From contig MCFE01000275.1 of assembly GCA_002104905.1 (NCBI GenBank), positions 1 through 64,000 of the forward strand: 64,000 nucleotides of DNA, in the 5' to 3' direction. Under the pieces are notes generated by a model, which had not been told where the DNA came from, ran no database searches, and saw nothing but the letters and a program-made list of their open reading frames with translations. The translations under genes were made by a program, and so were the position numbers. This DNA is from Basidiobolus meristosporus CBS 931.73. Lineage: Eukaryota; Basidiobolomycota; Basidiobolomycetes; Basidiobolales; Basidiobolaceae. Shown here one piece after another: positions 1 to 11,100 of this stretch; the first letter of the stretch is position 1; every line of letters begins with the position of its first letter.

Positions 1-779
1 ATACCTGCAGCCATTATGTCTGTTTGACAGCTAATAAAATCCACCAATCAGTTTTCTCCAGCTTCCATTGAAATATGGTGCTGAACATATATACTCTGAG
101 CTCTTGCATGATTGGTGGGATCCCTAGCTGATGAAATATAACTGTGGTAATTCAGGGTGGTTTATCTGAGCTAAAACTCAAGCCTGTCAAGATTTATTAT
201 AGCCATATAGTATTACTAATTGCTTGACATGCAGGAATATATACTGCCTCAATAGCTGAGAGCACCATGGCTGGTTATTTTGGATCAATTGCAAGTAAAT
301 GCTGTTCTAGCATATAGCAATCAATACCTAATGCTCAAATGTCTGTTATTTAAGTCCCTATTACAGTATGAAGCACTCTCAGCATCAAGATTTTGCCTAC
401 TAGCTGCTCTAGAGTATTTCAGAACAATAATCATGGTCATCTGCAAATATCAGAAAGAACACCTAACTGGTGTAGCTTGATCAGCTCTGTAAAATTGTGT
501 AATCTTACTTGTGTTCTCCGTTGCTATCACCATATCTAGATGTGAAGATACCATTATATACATCAGGTTACAATCATCTGCTGAAAGTGATAGTGTGATT
601 TGCTGGATCTGATGCTGCTTCTCATGGTGGCTGTGCATGCCTGCAATTTTGCATTTGGAAGCATCCATATATGGATCTTTTCATAGTCAAAGCTTGTAAA
701 GCCACTTAATAATCATATGACTTTGTTACTTAAGCCATTGCCTACAAGTCTTTTAGAATATTGGGGCTATATTTTATAG
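1..779. other. Gene-free AT-rich sequence at the left edge
   Basis: No gene is supported. Only short chance reading frames occur, with no recognisable domain. The stretch is CpG-poor like the transposon block to its right and is probably decayed repeat sequence. Confidence 0.5.
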
Positions 780-1030
780 GGACTAACCTGAAATATGTTA
801 AACAAAATCTGAGGCATCCAGAACATATAATTTCTCAAAGCTCACCAAACAGCTCTGGCTTTGCACATAAGCTCTTGGGAATTTCCTAAGCATACTCATT
901 CTATTTTTACAGCCAAGAACCTGTAAAATATAAACACTACACTGATGCTTAATATCAGAGTAAGTGTGACACACTTACTCTAATTGTTCCCCCATCTCTT
1001 CCAATAGCTCTAAACACCTACACATATTCC
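780..1030 (+). repeat. Degenerate solo LTR relic related to the Copia1 LTR
   Basis: The order of short blocks matches the better preserved Copia1 LTRs at 41,448 and 50,449: an 'agaacat...ctcaaag' block, a 'ctttgcacat...cttgggaa' block, then a 'gtaaaatataaa' promoter-like block, then a 'cccatctcttccaat' tail. Many substitutions make the termini uncertain and no target duplication is visible. Confidence 0.5.
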
Positions 1031-1469
1031 TCAGCACACTCAATGGCCTAATAGATCCTTAATGTCAACCCATGAGAAATCATTGTGATGATATCATTTA
1101 AAGGCCTTCACAGAATTCAAGTCTCAGAGCTAAGAGCCATTGATCCCACCGGAACACTGTGTAACAACCTCTGAGGAGTAACTGCTCCCCAGATTTAGCA
1201 AAAAACTTGGTCAAAATTACTCATCCCAAAAATACATTAGTGTCTTTTAATTAGTCCCCTGTCAATTTGCACGCTTTCAGAGCCTGGATACTCAATCACA
1301 TCCTATCTCTGTGTACATTGATTGGCTATTGCCTCTTTTTTACACTTCTTGCTTTGTGTCTCAACTAATTCTTGTACTTTTCATGTATGCAAATTGATTT
1401 ATTTCCCTCAAAATTTCAGTTGAACATCAATTGTCAACTGTATTGACCTATAGAATTTTATAAATATTA

Positions 1470-1803
1470 GTAATTCCACCTGGATATTTGCCAGACTTAG
1501 TTGCTTTGATCATTATATTCAAATCTTAGCAAATACTCATTAAGTTCCTTCTGGGGATTTACTTAAAACAGACTCTCCACAATATTGGTTAACCAAAACA
1601 TGAAAGTTCTGAAAGTTGTCTAAACACCCCCAAGCTTTGCACAGATATTCCTGGGACCTTCCTAAGCCACATTTTTATGTTTGTTATGCCAGATCAGCGT
1701 AAAAGTATAAATACTACTTTTACACTTGATAAGTCATTAAGGAAAGCCATTTAACCTGCCCATTCACTTAATCACTTCCAATATTTCCAAGACTATCATA
1801 AAA
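1470..1803 (+). repeat. Degenerate solo LTR of the Copia1 family
   Basis: It aligns by eye with the Copia1 3' LTR (41,448-41,798). Shared blocks include 'gggatttactt', 'ccaaacatgaaa'-like wording, 'ctttgcacaga', 'gtaaaagtataaatact' and 'aatcacttccaatatttcc'. The TATA-like 'tataaatact' block is kept. Ends are eroded and no target-site duplication can be called. Confidence 0.65.
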
Positions 1804-2339
1804 TTGGAGTCCATACACCCAACACTAACATTAAGCCCAATACCCCACTCACCACATAACTTACCAAACTCCACTATTGTTTATGTATTTCTATCATACC
1901 ACCCTTTCTCCATAACCTTGGCAGGAACACTGCAGCTTTATGCCACTGTTCATTCATTGGTTCCTCTATGTCCTGGTCCCTGGCTGGCACTGTAAGATAT
2001 AGCAGTTCATCTACCAGTCACTGCAAAAAGCCCTTGCAATATTCAATTGTTTTTCATGAGCACTGCTTTTGAAGTGCTGCAACCTTCTGGGATGGCAATT
2101 AATGCTCCAAAATTTCACTCTAGGCATTGCAATAGTCTTTCAAGTTCTTGACATTGTTGCTTTGTTAGTTAACCAGAAAGATCTCTGTTGATGCCCCTAT
2201 TGGGACTCATACAGTGTGGCTAAGCAGCCCTGACAACAGACAATACAAAGCTGCTCATTAGGTATACAGGAGTAGATGGCAATGGTTTGAACAAAATGCA
2301 ACACAGTAGAACTGAAGAGTAGACCATCACTTACAACTT
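1804..2339. other. Gene-free interval between LTR relic and Gypsy pol relic
   Basis: No supported gene or repeat terminus. A 63-codon open frame near the left end has no recognisable similarity and low-complexity composition. I read this as decayed repeat DNA. Confidence 0.45.
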
Positions 2340-3960
2340 TGATTGAGGGATCTTGACCTACTGATTACATCAGACCACCGGAAGAAACACTATAGGATAT
2401 ACAACTTACACCTGAGAGACTTAAGCAACTTATCATTGATGATGAAAACCTAACTCCTCAGGAGTTCTGATTATTTGAAGAAACCCTGAAAAGACATGAT
2501 AAGGTTTTTTCATATAATTACAAGGAGATGGGGCTCTTAAAGACATTGGCTGAAAAATCTATCAAGACTCATAGAGTGCCCCACACACCCTGGTCATTTA
2601 AGCCTTACCCACTGCCCAGAGGACTCCAAGTTGATGTGCATGACCTGCTCAAGAAGAAGATAGAAGCTGGAATCCTAGAACCATGCCGTGGACCTTATGC
2701 TAACAGATGGTTTGCAACCAAAAAGAAGAATGGAAACCTCCAATTCATTCAAGGCATGCAACCGCAAGTGCTGTCACTATTGGAGATGGTGCTATACCTC
2801 CATCTCTTGGTGACTTTGCAGAAAGCTTAAGTGGCCACTCCATGTACGCAACATATGATCTCTACTCAGGATATGACCAGATCCCCCTTGATGAGACATC
2901 AAGAGATATGTTTGCACTCCAGACACCATTTGGACTGTTAAGGATGACAAAACTCAGCCAAGGGGCTACAAACTCTGAGGCTCAGTTCCAGAGATGCATG
3001 CAAATATGCTGTACCAGTTAATACCTGAGAAACCTGCTGTCTTTGTTGATGACATAGGCATCAAAGGACCAAAATTTTGGGACACCACCAAAGTTATGCC
3101 TGCAGTAAGAGAGTTTGTCCATGACCATATTTCAGACAATGATGCCATATTAGGAGTCATTCAAGAAGCTGGACTCACCATTAGTGGTGAGAGAAGCAGC
3201 TTTGGTGTATCAGAGATATCCATTGTTGGACAAAAATGCAACACCTTTTGTTGTTCACCTGGAGACTCCAGGACACAAAAGATATGCAATTGGCCTACTC
3301 CCACAAATCCAACACAAGCTTGTGGCTTTTTGGCAGCTTGTGGGTTCTTTAGGATCAGGATATCAAGATTTACTGAGATAGCAGAACCAACCTGCCGGCT
3401 ACAGAGAGAGAAAACCCCATTTATCTGCAGAGAAGAACAAGAAGAAGCCTTGACATTACTAAAAGAGGTCTTAGTATCTCCACTGGTTCTAAGACCACTT
3501 GACTATCAGAACTCTGAATGCCCACCTATTTTGACAGTGGATACAAGCTTCATAAAAGCTGGAGCATTACTTGGCCAAGATGATGTAAATGGCAATCACT
3601 ATGCCTGCAGATATGAGGGCTGCCTATTCACTCCTAGAGAAAAAAGGTACTCACAGATTAGGAGAGAGCTACTAGGAGTTATGAAGATGTTGAGGAAGCT
3701 GAAGTCACAACTCTACATGACAAATTTCATCCTGGAGACAGATGCTAAGCCACTTATAGGAATGATCAACAAGCCTGACCTACATGATGATGCCACAAGC
3801 TTATGGATGGCATGGCCAAAATTTTTGACTTTGAGGTCAGACATATCCCTGCCAAGACAAATGTTATGGCTGATGCACTCTCCAGGAAGGCACCACAATA
3901 ATTTGAAGACCACTGGTAGACTGTCTTATCAAGACCTGTGAGAATAATGCAACCCTGTGG
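2340..3960 (+). pseudogene. Ty3/Gypsy pol relic (reverse transcriptase plus RNase H), 'Gypsy3'
   Basis: Three overlapping frames read as one broken Gypsy polymerase. First comes a PYPLPRGL ... KKKIEAGILEPCRGPYA segment typical of the RT N-terminus. Then follow DLYSGYDQ and LPQGATNS-like blocks (here LSQGATNSEAQ) and the palm motif FVDDI at about 3,040. After a thumb region, an RNase H segment has TVDTS, the RELLG block and a closing ADALSR-like block near 3,870. At least two frameshifts and several stops are present; integrase and recognisable LTRs are missing. The wording of the RT differs clearly from Gypsy1 and Gypsy2 in this window, so it is a third lineage. It cannot be functional. Confidence 0.8.
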
Positions 3961-4035
3961 CAACAGCAATTACATCTTGCACTCTGAGCAGATAGAATTA
4001 CTACCAAGAGAACAACTGGATTATTGCCATTTAAT

Positions 4036-5060
4036 TGATATCTGGAAGCTTCTGGAATACCATGATTAGTAATCACTTGGTCAGTGAGAAAAGTATACAA
4101 GGGAGGCAATCCCTCAACAATAAATCATCATCACTTTTATCAATATACCAACTTATTGATTAGTGTGATCACTGCTACCTGCTGCTACCTGAACTTCCAA
4201 CCCCAGACCACAGGACACTCCCAGAAGCCATGCTTACAGCCAATTGACCTTGGAGGCATTACATGTGAAGAATACTCCAAGTAAGTATCTTTTATTATTT
4301 TTAATTCTTTCCCAAGTTTGTTCTTGTACAGGCAAAGATACTTCTCTGTCTTTGTAACTATTGACAACAGCTGCATTCTTATCAAATCCCTGCTGTTGGA
4401 GTTTACATTTGTTTTGACTTTGGAAGCTTTGGTACATTGTCATCTCAAAAGATGCTGAACACAGCACATACTTTTGTTAATATGCAAACTAAGTTGGGGA
4501 TTGTAACCCAATAGTTTTCCCTTGACAAGCTTGTGGCTTTATTCCCCACTACATCAGATTAGAGACAGTACCCAAGTATTCCTAGCAAGCTTTTGCTAGA
4601 GGTTATTGCTGTTGAAATATTGGACTATTTGGTATCATTCAGCAGCCAAAGATTCATTTAACAATTCTGGACTAGTCTTTGTCACTGTGGGACTAATTTA
4701 CAGCTCTAACTTTGCCACTTTCTTCAGATCTATGATCTAACAATTATTCCCTTATAGTCGGGATCAAATTAGCACTATTACTTAACATTGTGTACTAACC
4801 CTGAAACTGTTGCAGAATGCTCCTGAATATTGGGAAACCCTTTGTACTTAGTGTTACAGCTGTATTACCTCTACAAAGGTATAAATACTGAGCTTCTTTA
4901 CTAATAAACAACAGTTCAACTATTATCACTATTTCATGATAAATTCCTTATATCCAAATCACTTTTTAAATTGCAACAATTGCACCCAGTGAACACCCCA
5001 CTCACAAAACACTTGAGAAGTGTTGGACATATCTCTCCCTTGGACCTATACACCACCACA
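4036..5060 (+). repeat. Long LTR-like repeat, copy A (split by a solo LTR)
   Basis: This is collinear with the right two-thirds of the element at 25,244-26,315. Both carry the 'catgattagtaatcactt' block, the 'ctgctacctgctgctacctg' block, the 'acaggcaaagatact' block and the terminal 'ctatacaccaccaca'. The left part of the repeat is missing, so it is truncated or fused to the preceding Gypsy3 relic. It is interrupted by a Copia2 solo LTR at 4,610-4,978. Confidence 0.75.
4610..4978 (+). mobile_element. Solo LTR of Copia2 with 5-bp target duplication
   Basis: It begins TGTTGAAATATTGG and ends TTGCAACA, the same termini as the LTRs of the Copia2 element at 18,330-23,678. Length is 369 bp. It is flanked by ATTGC on both sides (4,605-4,609 and 4,979-4,983). 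The related repeat at about 26,230 shows the uninterrupted site, reading ATCGC at the same point, which supports the insertion directly. Confidence 0.92.
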
Positions 5061-5151
5061 GTGGCATGTAATTGCAGCAAATTTTGCAAGCTATAAGTCA
5101 CTGGCTGGAATGTGGAACTAATTGGAAACCAGAGTTACTAAAGACTGCAAG

Positions 5152-5520
5152 TGTTACAGGTATTGGTGTATGAGTTGTAGAGGAATAGGAAGTTTAGCTA
5201 GTATTGTATTCACTAAAATTTGAACTGATCTTTATTGAGATTCCAGCAGCTCCTTATATACATTTTGCCAGATAAATTGCTGACTAATTGTATTTCCTAA
5301 TTTAGGCTGTGGCTGATTACTCATTTGATTGCATCATCATCACCTAATAAGATCCTACCTAATATATCTATTTCTGTCTGATAAGGATCTGCAGATTTAT
5401 TTGCTGACTAATGTTACTGATTTGATAGATAATACTGATATACTGATAACCTAAACAACTAACTAGTTGATTTGACTAAAAACTGATCTAACTTAAATAT
5501 TCAAACAGTAGATGATAACA
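5152..5520 (-). repeat. 3' LTR of Gypsy2-A
   Basis: On the plus strand it starts TGTTACAGG and ends GATGATAACA. It matches the LTRs at 15,399, 28,867, 29,841 and 33,753 throughout. Length 369 bp. Confidence 0.88.
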
Positions 5521-6328
5521 TTCTCCCTTGCTAAAGCTGAGAGGGTTTTCCTGAATCTCATTTCTTGTGATACAATAACTTGATGGTTCAGTATTATCAG
5601 CAAGTCTTGCAAGCTTATGTCTGTCCCTATGCACTAAGACTTCCCAGATATTGCCTTGTTTGTCCACTAGTTGGTAAGTTGCAACTGGACATTCTCTGAT
5701 GATCTTGAATGGTCCTGTCCATTGTGGCTCAAACTTCTACTGAGTGTTGTTTCTTAGCAATACAAAGTTCTTAACTGTCAATGCTTCTGGTGCTACAGTC
5801 TTATCAAATCTCTGCTTCATCTTTTCTGAACTTTGAGATACTTTGGTCTGTGCCTCTTGATGTCTTTGTTCCAGTTGCAGGTGTCTACTTGGCTGACTGA
5901 GTTCATCTTCTAAGGTCTCTGTAAGCTTGGGTTGTATGAGATTTCCTGGAATCCTTGGTTCATATCCATACACTTAGTAAAATGGCAATTGCTGGGTGGT
6001 GTTTTGTACTCTGACTCTGCATGCAAAGAGTGCTTGGTCTATATACTCATCCCATCTACTGGCAATTCCATTTGCATACTTGGTCAGCATATTTTCAAAT
6101 AATCCATTAAACTGTTCAGTGACTCCATTAGTTCTGGGGTGATATGCCAAGGTTTTCAAGTGTTTGATCTGCTGCATTTCCAGGTAAGCTTCCAATGTCT
6201 TGGCTATAAAGTTTGCACCTCTATCAAACAGAATCTCTACAGGGCATCCAAACTTCATAAAGATTTCATGGTAGATGAAACTTGCAACTACTTGTTCACT
6301 GGCTATAGGTACAGCTTTAGCCACTGGC
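5521..6328 (-). pseudogene. Gypsy2-A integrase core and C-terminal domain (downstream half)
   Basis: Reading leftward from 6,324, the frame gives the integrase core after its first Asp, including the second Asp in LFDRGANF, then YHPRTNG and the catalytic Glu in NGVTEQFN. A further segment (5,973-5,737 and on to about 5,530) carries the C-terminal domain with QWTGPFKIIRE and YQLVDKQGNI-type blocks, ending next to the LTR. It is cut off at its upstream side by Gypsy1, whose left boundary falls inside the core. In-frame stops at the junctions confirm decay. Confidence 0.85.
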
Positions 6329-6849
6329 TGTCATGATCACATGACAACCATGAACACCCATGCCAAGTTTCAGCTTCCTAGCTCAATTTCTAAGAGATTC
6401 CTTCTGGAACTTTCTACCACCTTCCAGAGAGTTCCTGACCATTCCAATCCATTGCTACGCAATGGAACATTCCTTGGAAGCTTCCCATTGTATTTTACAT
6501 AGAGCAGTACCATATATGGAAATGCCAGGTCACATGTCTTTGTCACATGATCAGGTGACCCAACCCATTTCCCCATCTGGTTTCAGTGCCGTGTCATGTA
6601 TGTCATTATCCCCAGCACAATTGCTGTGCCTCACCCCACAACCCCATTAGTATTAGCCAATATCTCTTGGCATCAGTATAGCCAAAAAGTATATATAGTC
6701 CTATCCCCCCTTAAGTATTCCTCACTCTGATAAACACAGGTCTTGAAGTAACAGCCTTGACTTGAATCCTGCCTTGCCTTCATGGTCCACACCTAAGTCC
6801 CTTCCTGCTGTGCCTAGCTTTTCCTCCTGCCTTGTTTCTATTCATAACA
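6329..6849 (+). repeat. 5' LTR of Gypsy1
   Basis: 521 bp, TG...CA ends. A TATA box (TATATATA at 6,690-6,697) lies about 34 bp before an ACTCTGATAAA block (6,724-6,734) that I take as the transcript start. That gives U3 as 6,329-6,723 and R-U5 as 6,724-6,849. The boundary is inferred, not measured. Confidence 0.92.
6690..6697 (+). promoter_or_regulatory. TATA box in Gypsy1 5' LTR
   Basis: TATATATA lies 34 bp upstream of the block complementary to the primer-binding site. The same box is kept in the 3' LTR at about 12,071. Confidence 0.65.
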
Positions 6850-6851
6850 GT

Positions 6852-6862
6852 TTTATCAGACT
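6852..6862 (+). other. Self-priming primer-binding site of Gypsy1
   Basis: TTTATCAGACT starts two bases after the 5' LTR. It is the exact reverse complement of AGTCTGATAAA in the 3' LTR (12,105-12,115). The 5' LTR has the same block with one change (ACTCTGATAAA). In Tf1-type elements the first 11 nt of the transcript fold back on the PBS to prime minus-strand synthesis. The size, spacing and TATA distance here match that arrangement. No tRNA 3'-end match (TGG...) is present. Confidence 0.75.
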
Positions 6863-6899
6863 CTCCTGACTTATCTTTGGATCCCTGCCTTCTGCCCAA

Positions 6900-7255
6900 A
6901 GTTTTAAGAAAACTTGTAAAAGGAATACTCACCATAGGTATCACCCATCATCTTTCCCTAGTCTTGTCCTATAAAGGCAAAGATACTTTATCTTTGTAAA
7001 ACTATTGGTCACAGCTGCATGCACTTTATTACCCTGCTGGTGGAGTTTACAGTTGTTACAGTATTGGAAGCTTTAGTACAATACTCTATCAAAGGACGTC
7101 AAAACCAGTACCTTCTGAAGTGATGCTAACTTATTTAAGTTGGACATTGTGGCTCAATAGTTGTATTCTTGACATACTAGTGGCTTTACAAACCCACAAT
7201 CTAGTTGAGTATATTCCAGTATTCCTTGCAAGTTCATCCACCTTCCTCTGCTACC
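6900..7255 (+). repeat. Gypsy1 leader, homologous to the long LTR-like repeat
   Basis: The untranslated leader before gag shares ordered blocks with the repeats at 4,260-4,600 and 25,910-26,240: 'aggcaaagatact', 'cacagctgcat', 'ctgctggtggagtttacagttgt', 'ttggaagcttt', 'aagttgg...attgt' and 'agtattcc...gcaag'. The homology stops just before the gag ATG. It suggests the long repeat derives from, or recombined with, a Gypsy1-like element. Confidence 0.65.
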
Positions 7256-8188
7256 ATGTTGAACCCAGAGATGAACTTTGCCCAGCTCATGGCTGCCTTT
7301 ACCCAACTGCAGCAAGACCATGCAGACCTCAGAAACACTCTTGCTCAGTTCCAGAACCAAAGTGTCCAGCATACTAGCTATGTCCCAGTCTACCAAGAAC
7401 CCAAGTATACTCCAGCTACCAAGTTCAACAGCTCTCAGAATGAATTCCGTGGCTTCATCAACATGGTGAAGAGCAATCTTGCACTCCAGCCCAACCAGTA
7501 CCCCACTGACCAGGCCAAAGTTGGTTTCATCTCCAACCTGCTTACTGGTACAGCTCTCAAGTGGTTCTCCCCATTAGTGGAGACCAACTCTCCCCAACTC
7601 AGAGACTACTAAGCCTTTCTCACTGAAATGAAGCTAACATTTGGTAACCTTGACTAAGCCAGAACTGCTGCTAACAAGATCAAGACCCTCAAACAAGGGA
7701 ACAAACCAGCATCAGTCCATGCCTCAGAGTTCCAACAACTCTCCAGTGACCTCAGCTCCTGGGGTCAAGCAGCCTTGATTAGCCAATTCCAAGATGGCCT
7801 CAATGATGAAGTTTGTGATCTGCTACTCACACTCCCAGATCTAGATACATTGGTTGAAGCTATGCACCAAGTAATCCTGTGTGATAACAGACTATTCCAG
7901 AAGAAGCAAAAGAGCCATCAAAGACACATTCCTGTTGCAGTCCCAGCCTCTCCAGCTCCCCAAGTCACTCCAAAAAATCCTATGCAGATTGATAGTGCCA
8001 AATACAAGAAACTATCAAAGAGTGAAAAGTCCAGATGTCAACAAGCCAACCTCTGTCTATACTGTTGCCAACCAGGTCACTTTGCCAAGTCCTGCCCCAA
8101 CATGAAGTCCAGCTTCAAGCTGATGCAGTCCTTCAGTAACCAAGCTAATTCAGATCTGTTGGGAAACCCCAATGTCCAGTTGCACTGA
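7256..8188 (+). pseudogene. Gypsy1 gag (capsid plus zinc knuckle), two premature stops
   Basis: Starts at the ATG following the leader (MLNPEMNFAQ). Length is 310 codons to the natural TGA. An N-terminal coiled-coil-like stretch is followed by a capsid segment with TGTALKWFSPL. Near the end sits a CCHC zinc knuckle, CLYCCQPGHFAKSCP (CX2CX4HX4C), for RNA packaging. Premature TAA codons are at 7,610 and 7,655; both could come from CAA by one transition. The last 40 nt overlap pol in the -1 frame and contain the slippery site. Confidence 0.88.
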
Positions 8189-11100
8189 CAGGCTTGCAAC
8201 TGGACCCACTCATGAAAATGCAGTATATCCAAGAATCTTCCTTTGCCACAAAATCTATCCAGTCCTTCAGAATGCCTGCCAATATCCAGATCCCTGACTA
8301 CAGTCCTGTCCCAGTCCAAGCCCTGATTGATTCTGGTGCTTCATCCTGTTTCATTGACCAAGCATTTGTCCAGAAGCACTCTATTCCTGTTACCTTGAAA
8401 TCCTGTCCAGTCCAAGTAGAAGTTATTGATGGAAGATCACTCTCCTCTGGTGCCATTACCCATGAAACATGCTTACTTCAGCTGTCCAGTACTGCTCACA
8501 AAGAAAGAATTGCCTTCAGCATCATCAACTCACCACACTATCCTATTGTGCTTGGAAGCTCATGGCTGAGCTACCACAATCCAAGTATTGATTGGAATTC
8601 CAAGATCCTGTCATTCACCAGATCCCACTAAGTCAACTCCATGAAATCTCCAGACCCTGATAACCGTGAAAAGACTGTTGCCAACAGTTCAACAGCCCAA
8701 GATACCTTGCCAGCTGAAAGAGCCTCCTCAGCAAACATACCAGCCAAGTACCAAGAGTTTGCCCATGTCTTTGACAAGAAGAAAGCAGAACTCCTCCCTG
8801 GCCATTGGCCTTATGACTGCCCTATTGACCTTGAAGATGGAAAAGTCCCTCCATTTGGCCCAATATATAACCTCTCCCAGCCAGAGTTGAACAAACTCCA
8901 TGGTTATATTGATGAAAACCTCCAGAAGGATTTTATTCAGCACTCCAAATCACCTGCTGGAGCCCCAATCTTCTTTGTCAAGAAGAAGGATGGCACCCTC
9001 AGAATGTGTGTGGACTACTGTGCTTTGAATAAGATCACAGTCAAGAACCGCTACCCCCTGCCTCTGATCAACACACTGTTGGATCAGCTGTCTGCTGCCC
9101 AAGTCTTCACCAAGATTGACTTGAGAGGAGCTTACAATCTTGTCAGAATCAAGCCCAGTGATGAATGGAAAACTGCCTTTTGCACAAGATATTGTTACTT
9201 TGAGTACAAAGCTATGCCATTTGGCCTTACCAATGCCCCTGCTGTGTTTCAACACCTCATGAATGACATCTTGTGTGAATACCTTGACCAGTTTGTGATA
9301 ATCTACCTTGATGATATTCTCATATACTCCAAGAGCCAAGATGATCATGATGAACATGTCAAGAAAGTATTGAGAAAACTAGACTCTGCCAGTCTCTATG
9401 CCAACCTAGAGAAGTGTGAATTTGACCAGAGAGAAGTGGAATTTCTTGGTTACCTCATCAGCCCTGAGGGGACAAAAATGGACCCAAAGAAAGTTGACTC
9501 AGTCCAATCCTGAAAAACTCCAAGCTCAGTCAAGGAAGTACAATCCTTCCTGGGATTTGCCAACTTCTATTGCAGGTTCATAGCCAACTACTCCAAGATA
9601 GTCACCCCTCTGACAAAGATTACCCTGAAGAACACACCTTTTGGCTGGAATGAGGAGCAATCCAGCTCATTCAACCAACTCAAGAAATCTTTCCTGAAGG
9701 CCCCTCTGCTTGCCCACCCTGACCTTGAGAAGTAATTCATAGTGGAGACTGATACTTCTGATTTTGCCCTTGGTGCCATACTCTTGCAGTATGGTAAGGA
9801 CAATGTGTTGCACCCCATTGCATTCTACTCTCGGAAGTTTTCCCCTGCAGAGATCAACTATGATATCTATGATAAGGAGTTGCTTGCCATCATTGTAGCC
9901 TTTGAGCAATGGAGACACTACCTGGATGGTGCAAAACACAAAATCAAAGTTTTCTGTGACCATAGGAACCTTGAGTACTTTGCAAATTCCAAAGTACTAA
10001 ACCAGAGACAAGCCAGATGGTCACTCTTCCTGTCCAGCTTTGACTTTACTATCACCTATAGACCTAGTGCAAAGCAAGGAAAGCCTGATGCCCTGTCCAG
10101 AAAAAAGAAATATGCCCTGGAAGAGGGAGATAATGCCTGTTGGCAAATGGAACACCCATTGCTGAGCAAGAAACATTTTGAGATTCTTGCCACCCAGTCC
10201 TCAAGTCTTGTCATCCCTTCATTCCTAGTAAGGATATCAGAATCCCAAGCCTCTAATATGACTTCCAGTACCATCAAGAAATATCTGGAATCCCCAGTTG
10301 GGCCCCCTCCCAAGTTCCCAAACATCCAGAACCTGCATTTGGTAAACAACCTCATCTACCACAAGCAGCAGCTTTATGTCCCAGACCTTGCCACCCAGCT
10401 GGATATTATTAAGTCTTGGCATGATTCAATGGCTGCAGGCCACTTTGGCACTGCCAAAACCTTGAATGCTATCAAAAGAGATTTCTGGTGGCCTAGAATG
10501 TTAACTCTTATCAAAGAGTACATTCTGACTTGTGATATTTGCAACCATGCAAAACTAGCCAGACACCAGCCCTATGGACTTCTTCAGCCCTTGCCTATCC
10601 CAGAACACCAATGGAGATCTATATCTATGGACTTCATGACTGACCTCCCTGAGTCATGTGGCTTCAATGCTATACTTCAAGTGGCTGACTTGCTGACCAA
10701 GATGGCTCACTTTATCCCTTGCTGTAAGAACACTGATGCAAAAGAAACCGCTACGTTAGTCCTCAAGATTATTTTCCGCCTTCATGGTATCCCCAGTGAT
10801 ATTGTGTCAGATAGAGGCCCACAGTTTGTGTCCAAGTTTTGGAAACACTTCATGCAATACCTTAGTGTTCAAGTCAAACTCTCCACTGCCTTCCATCCTC
10901 AATCTGATGGCCAGACTGAAAGAATCAACCAGATTCTAGAGCAATACCTCCGGTGCTATATCAATTACCAGCAAGACAATTGGGTTGATCTACTACCAGT
11001 TGCTGAGTTTGCCTACAACAACTCAAGCCATAATGCAACCAGTTTCACACCATTCTATGCAAACCATGGATTCCACCCTCAGTTTGATATCCAGATACCA

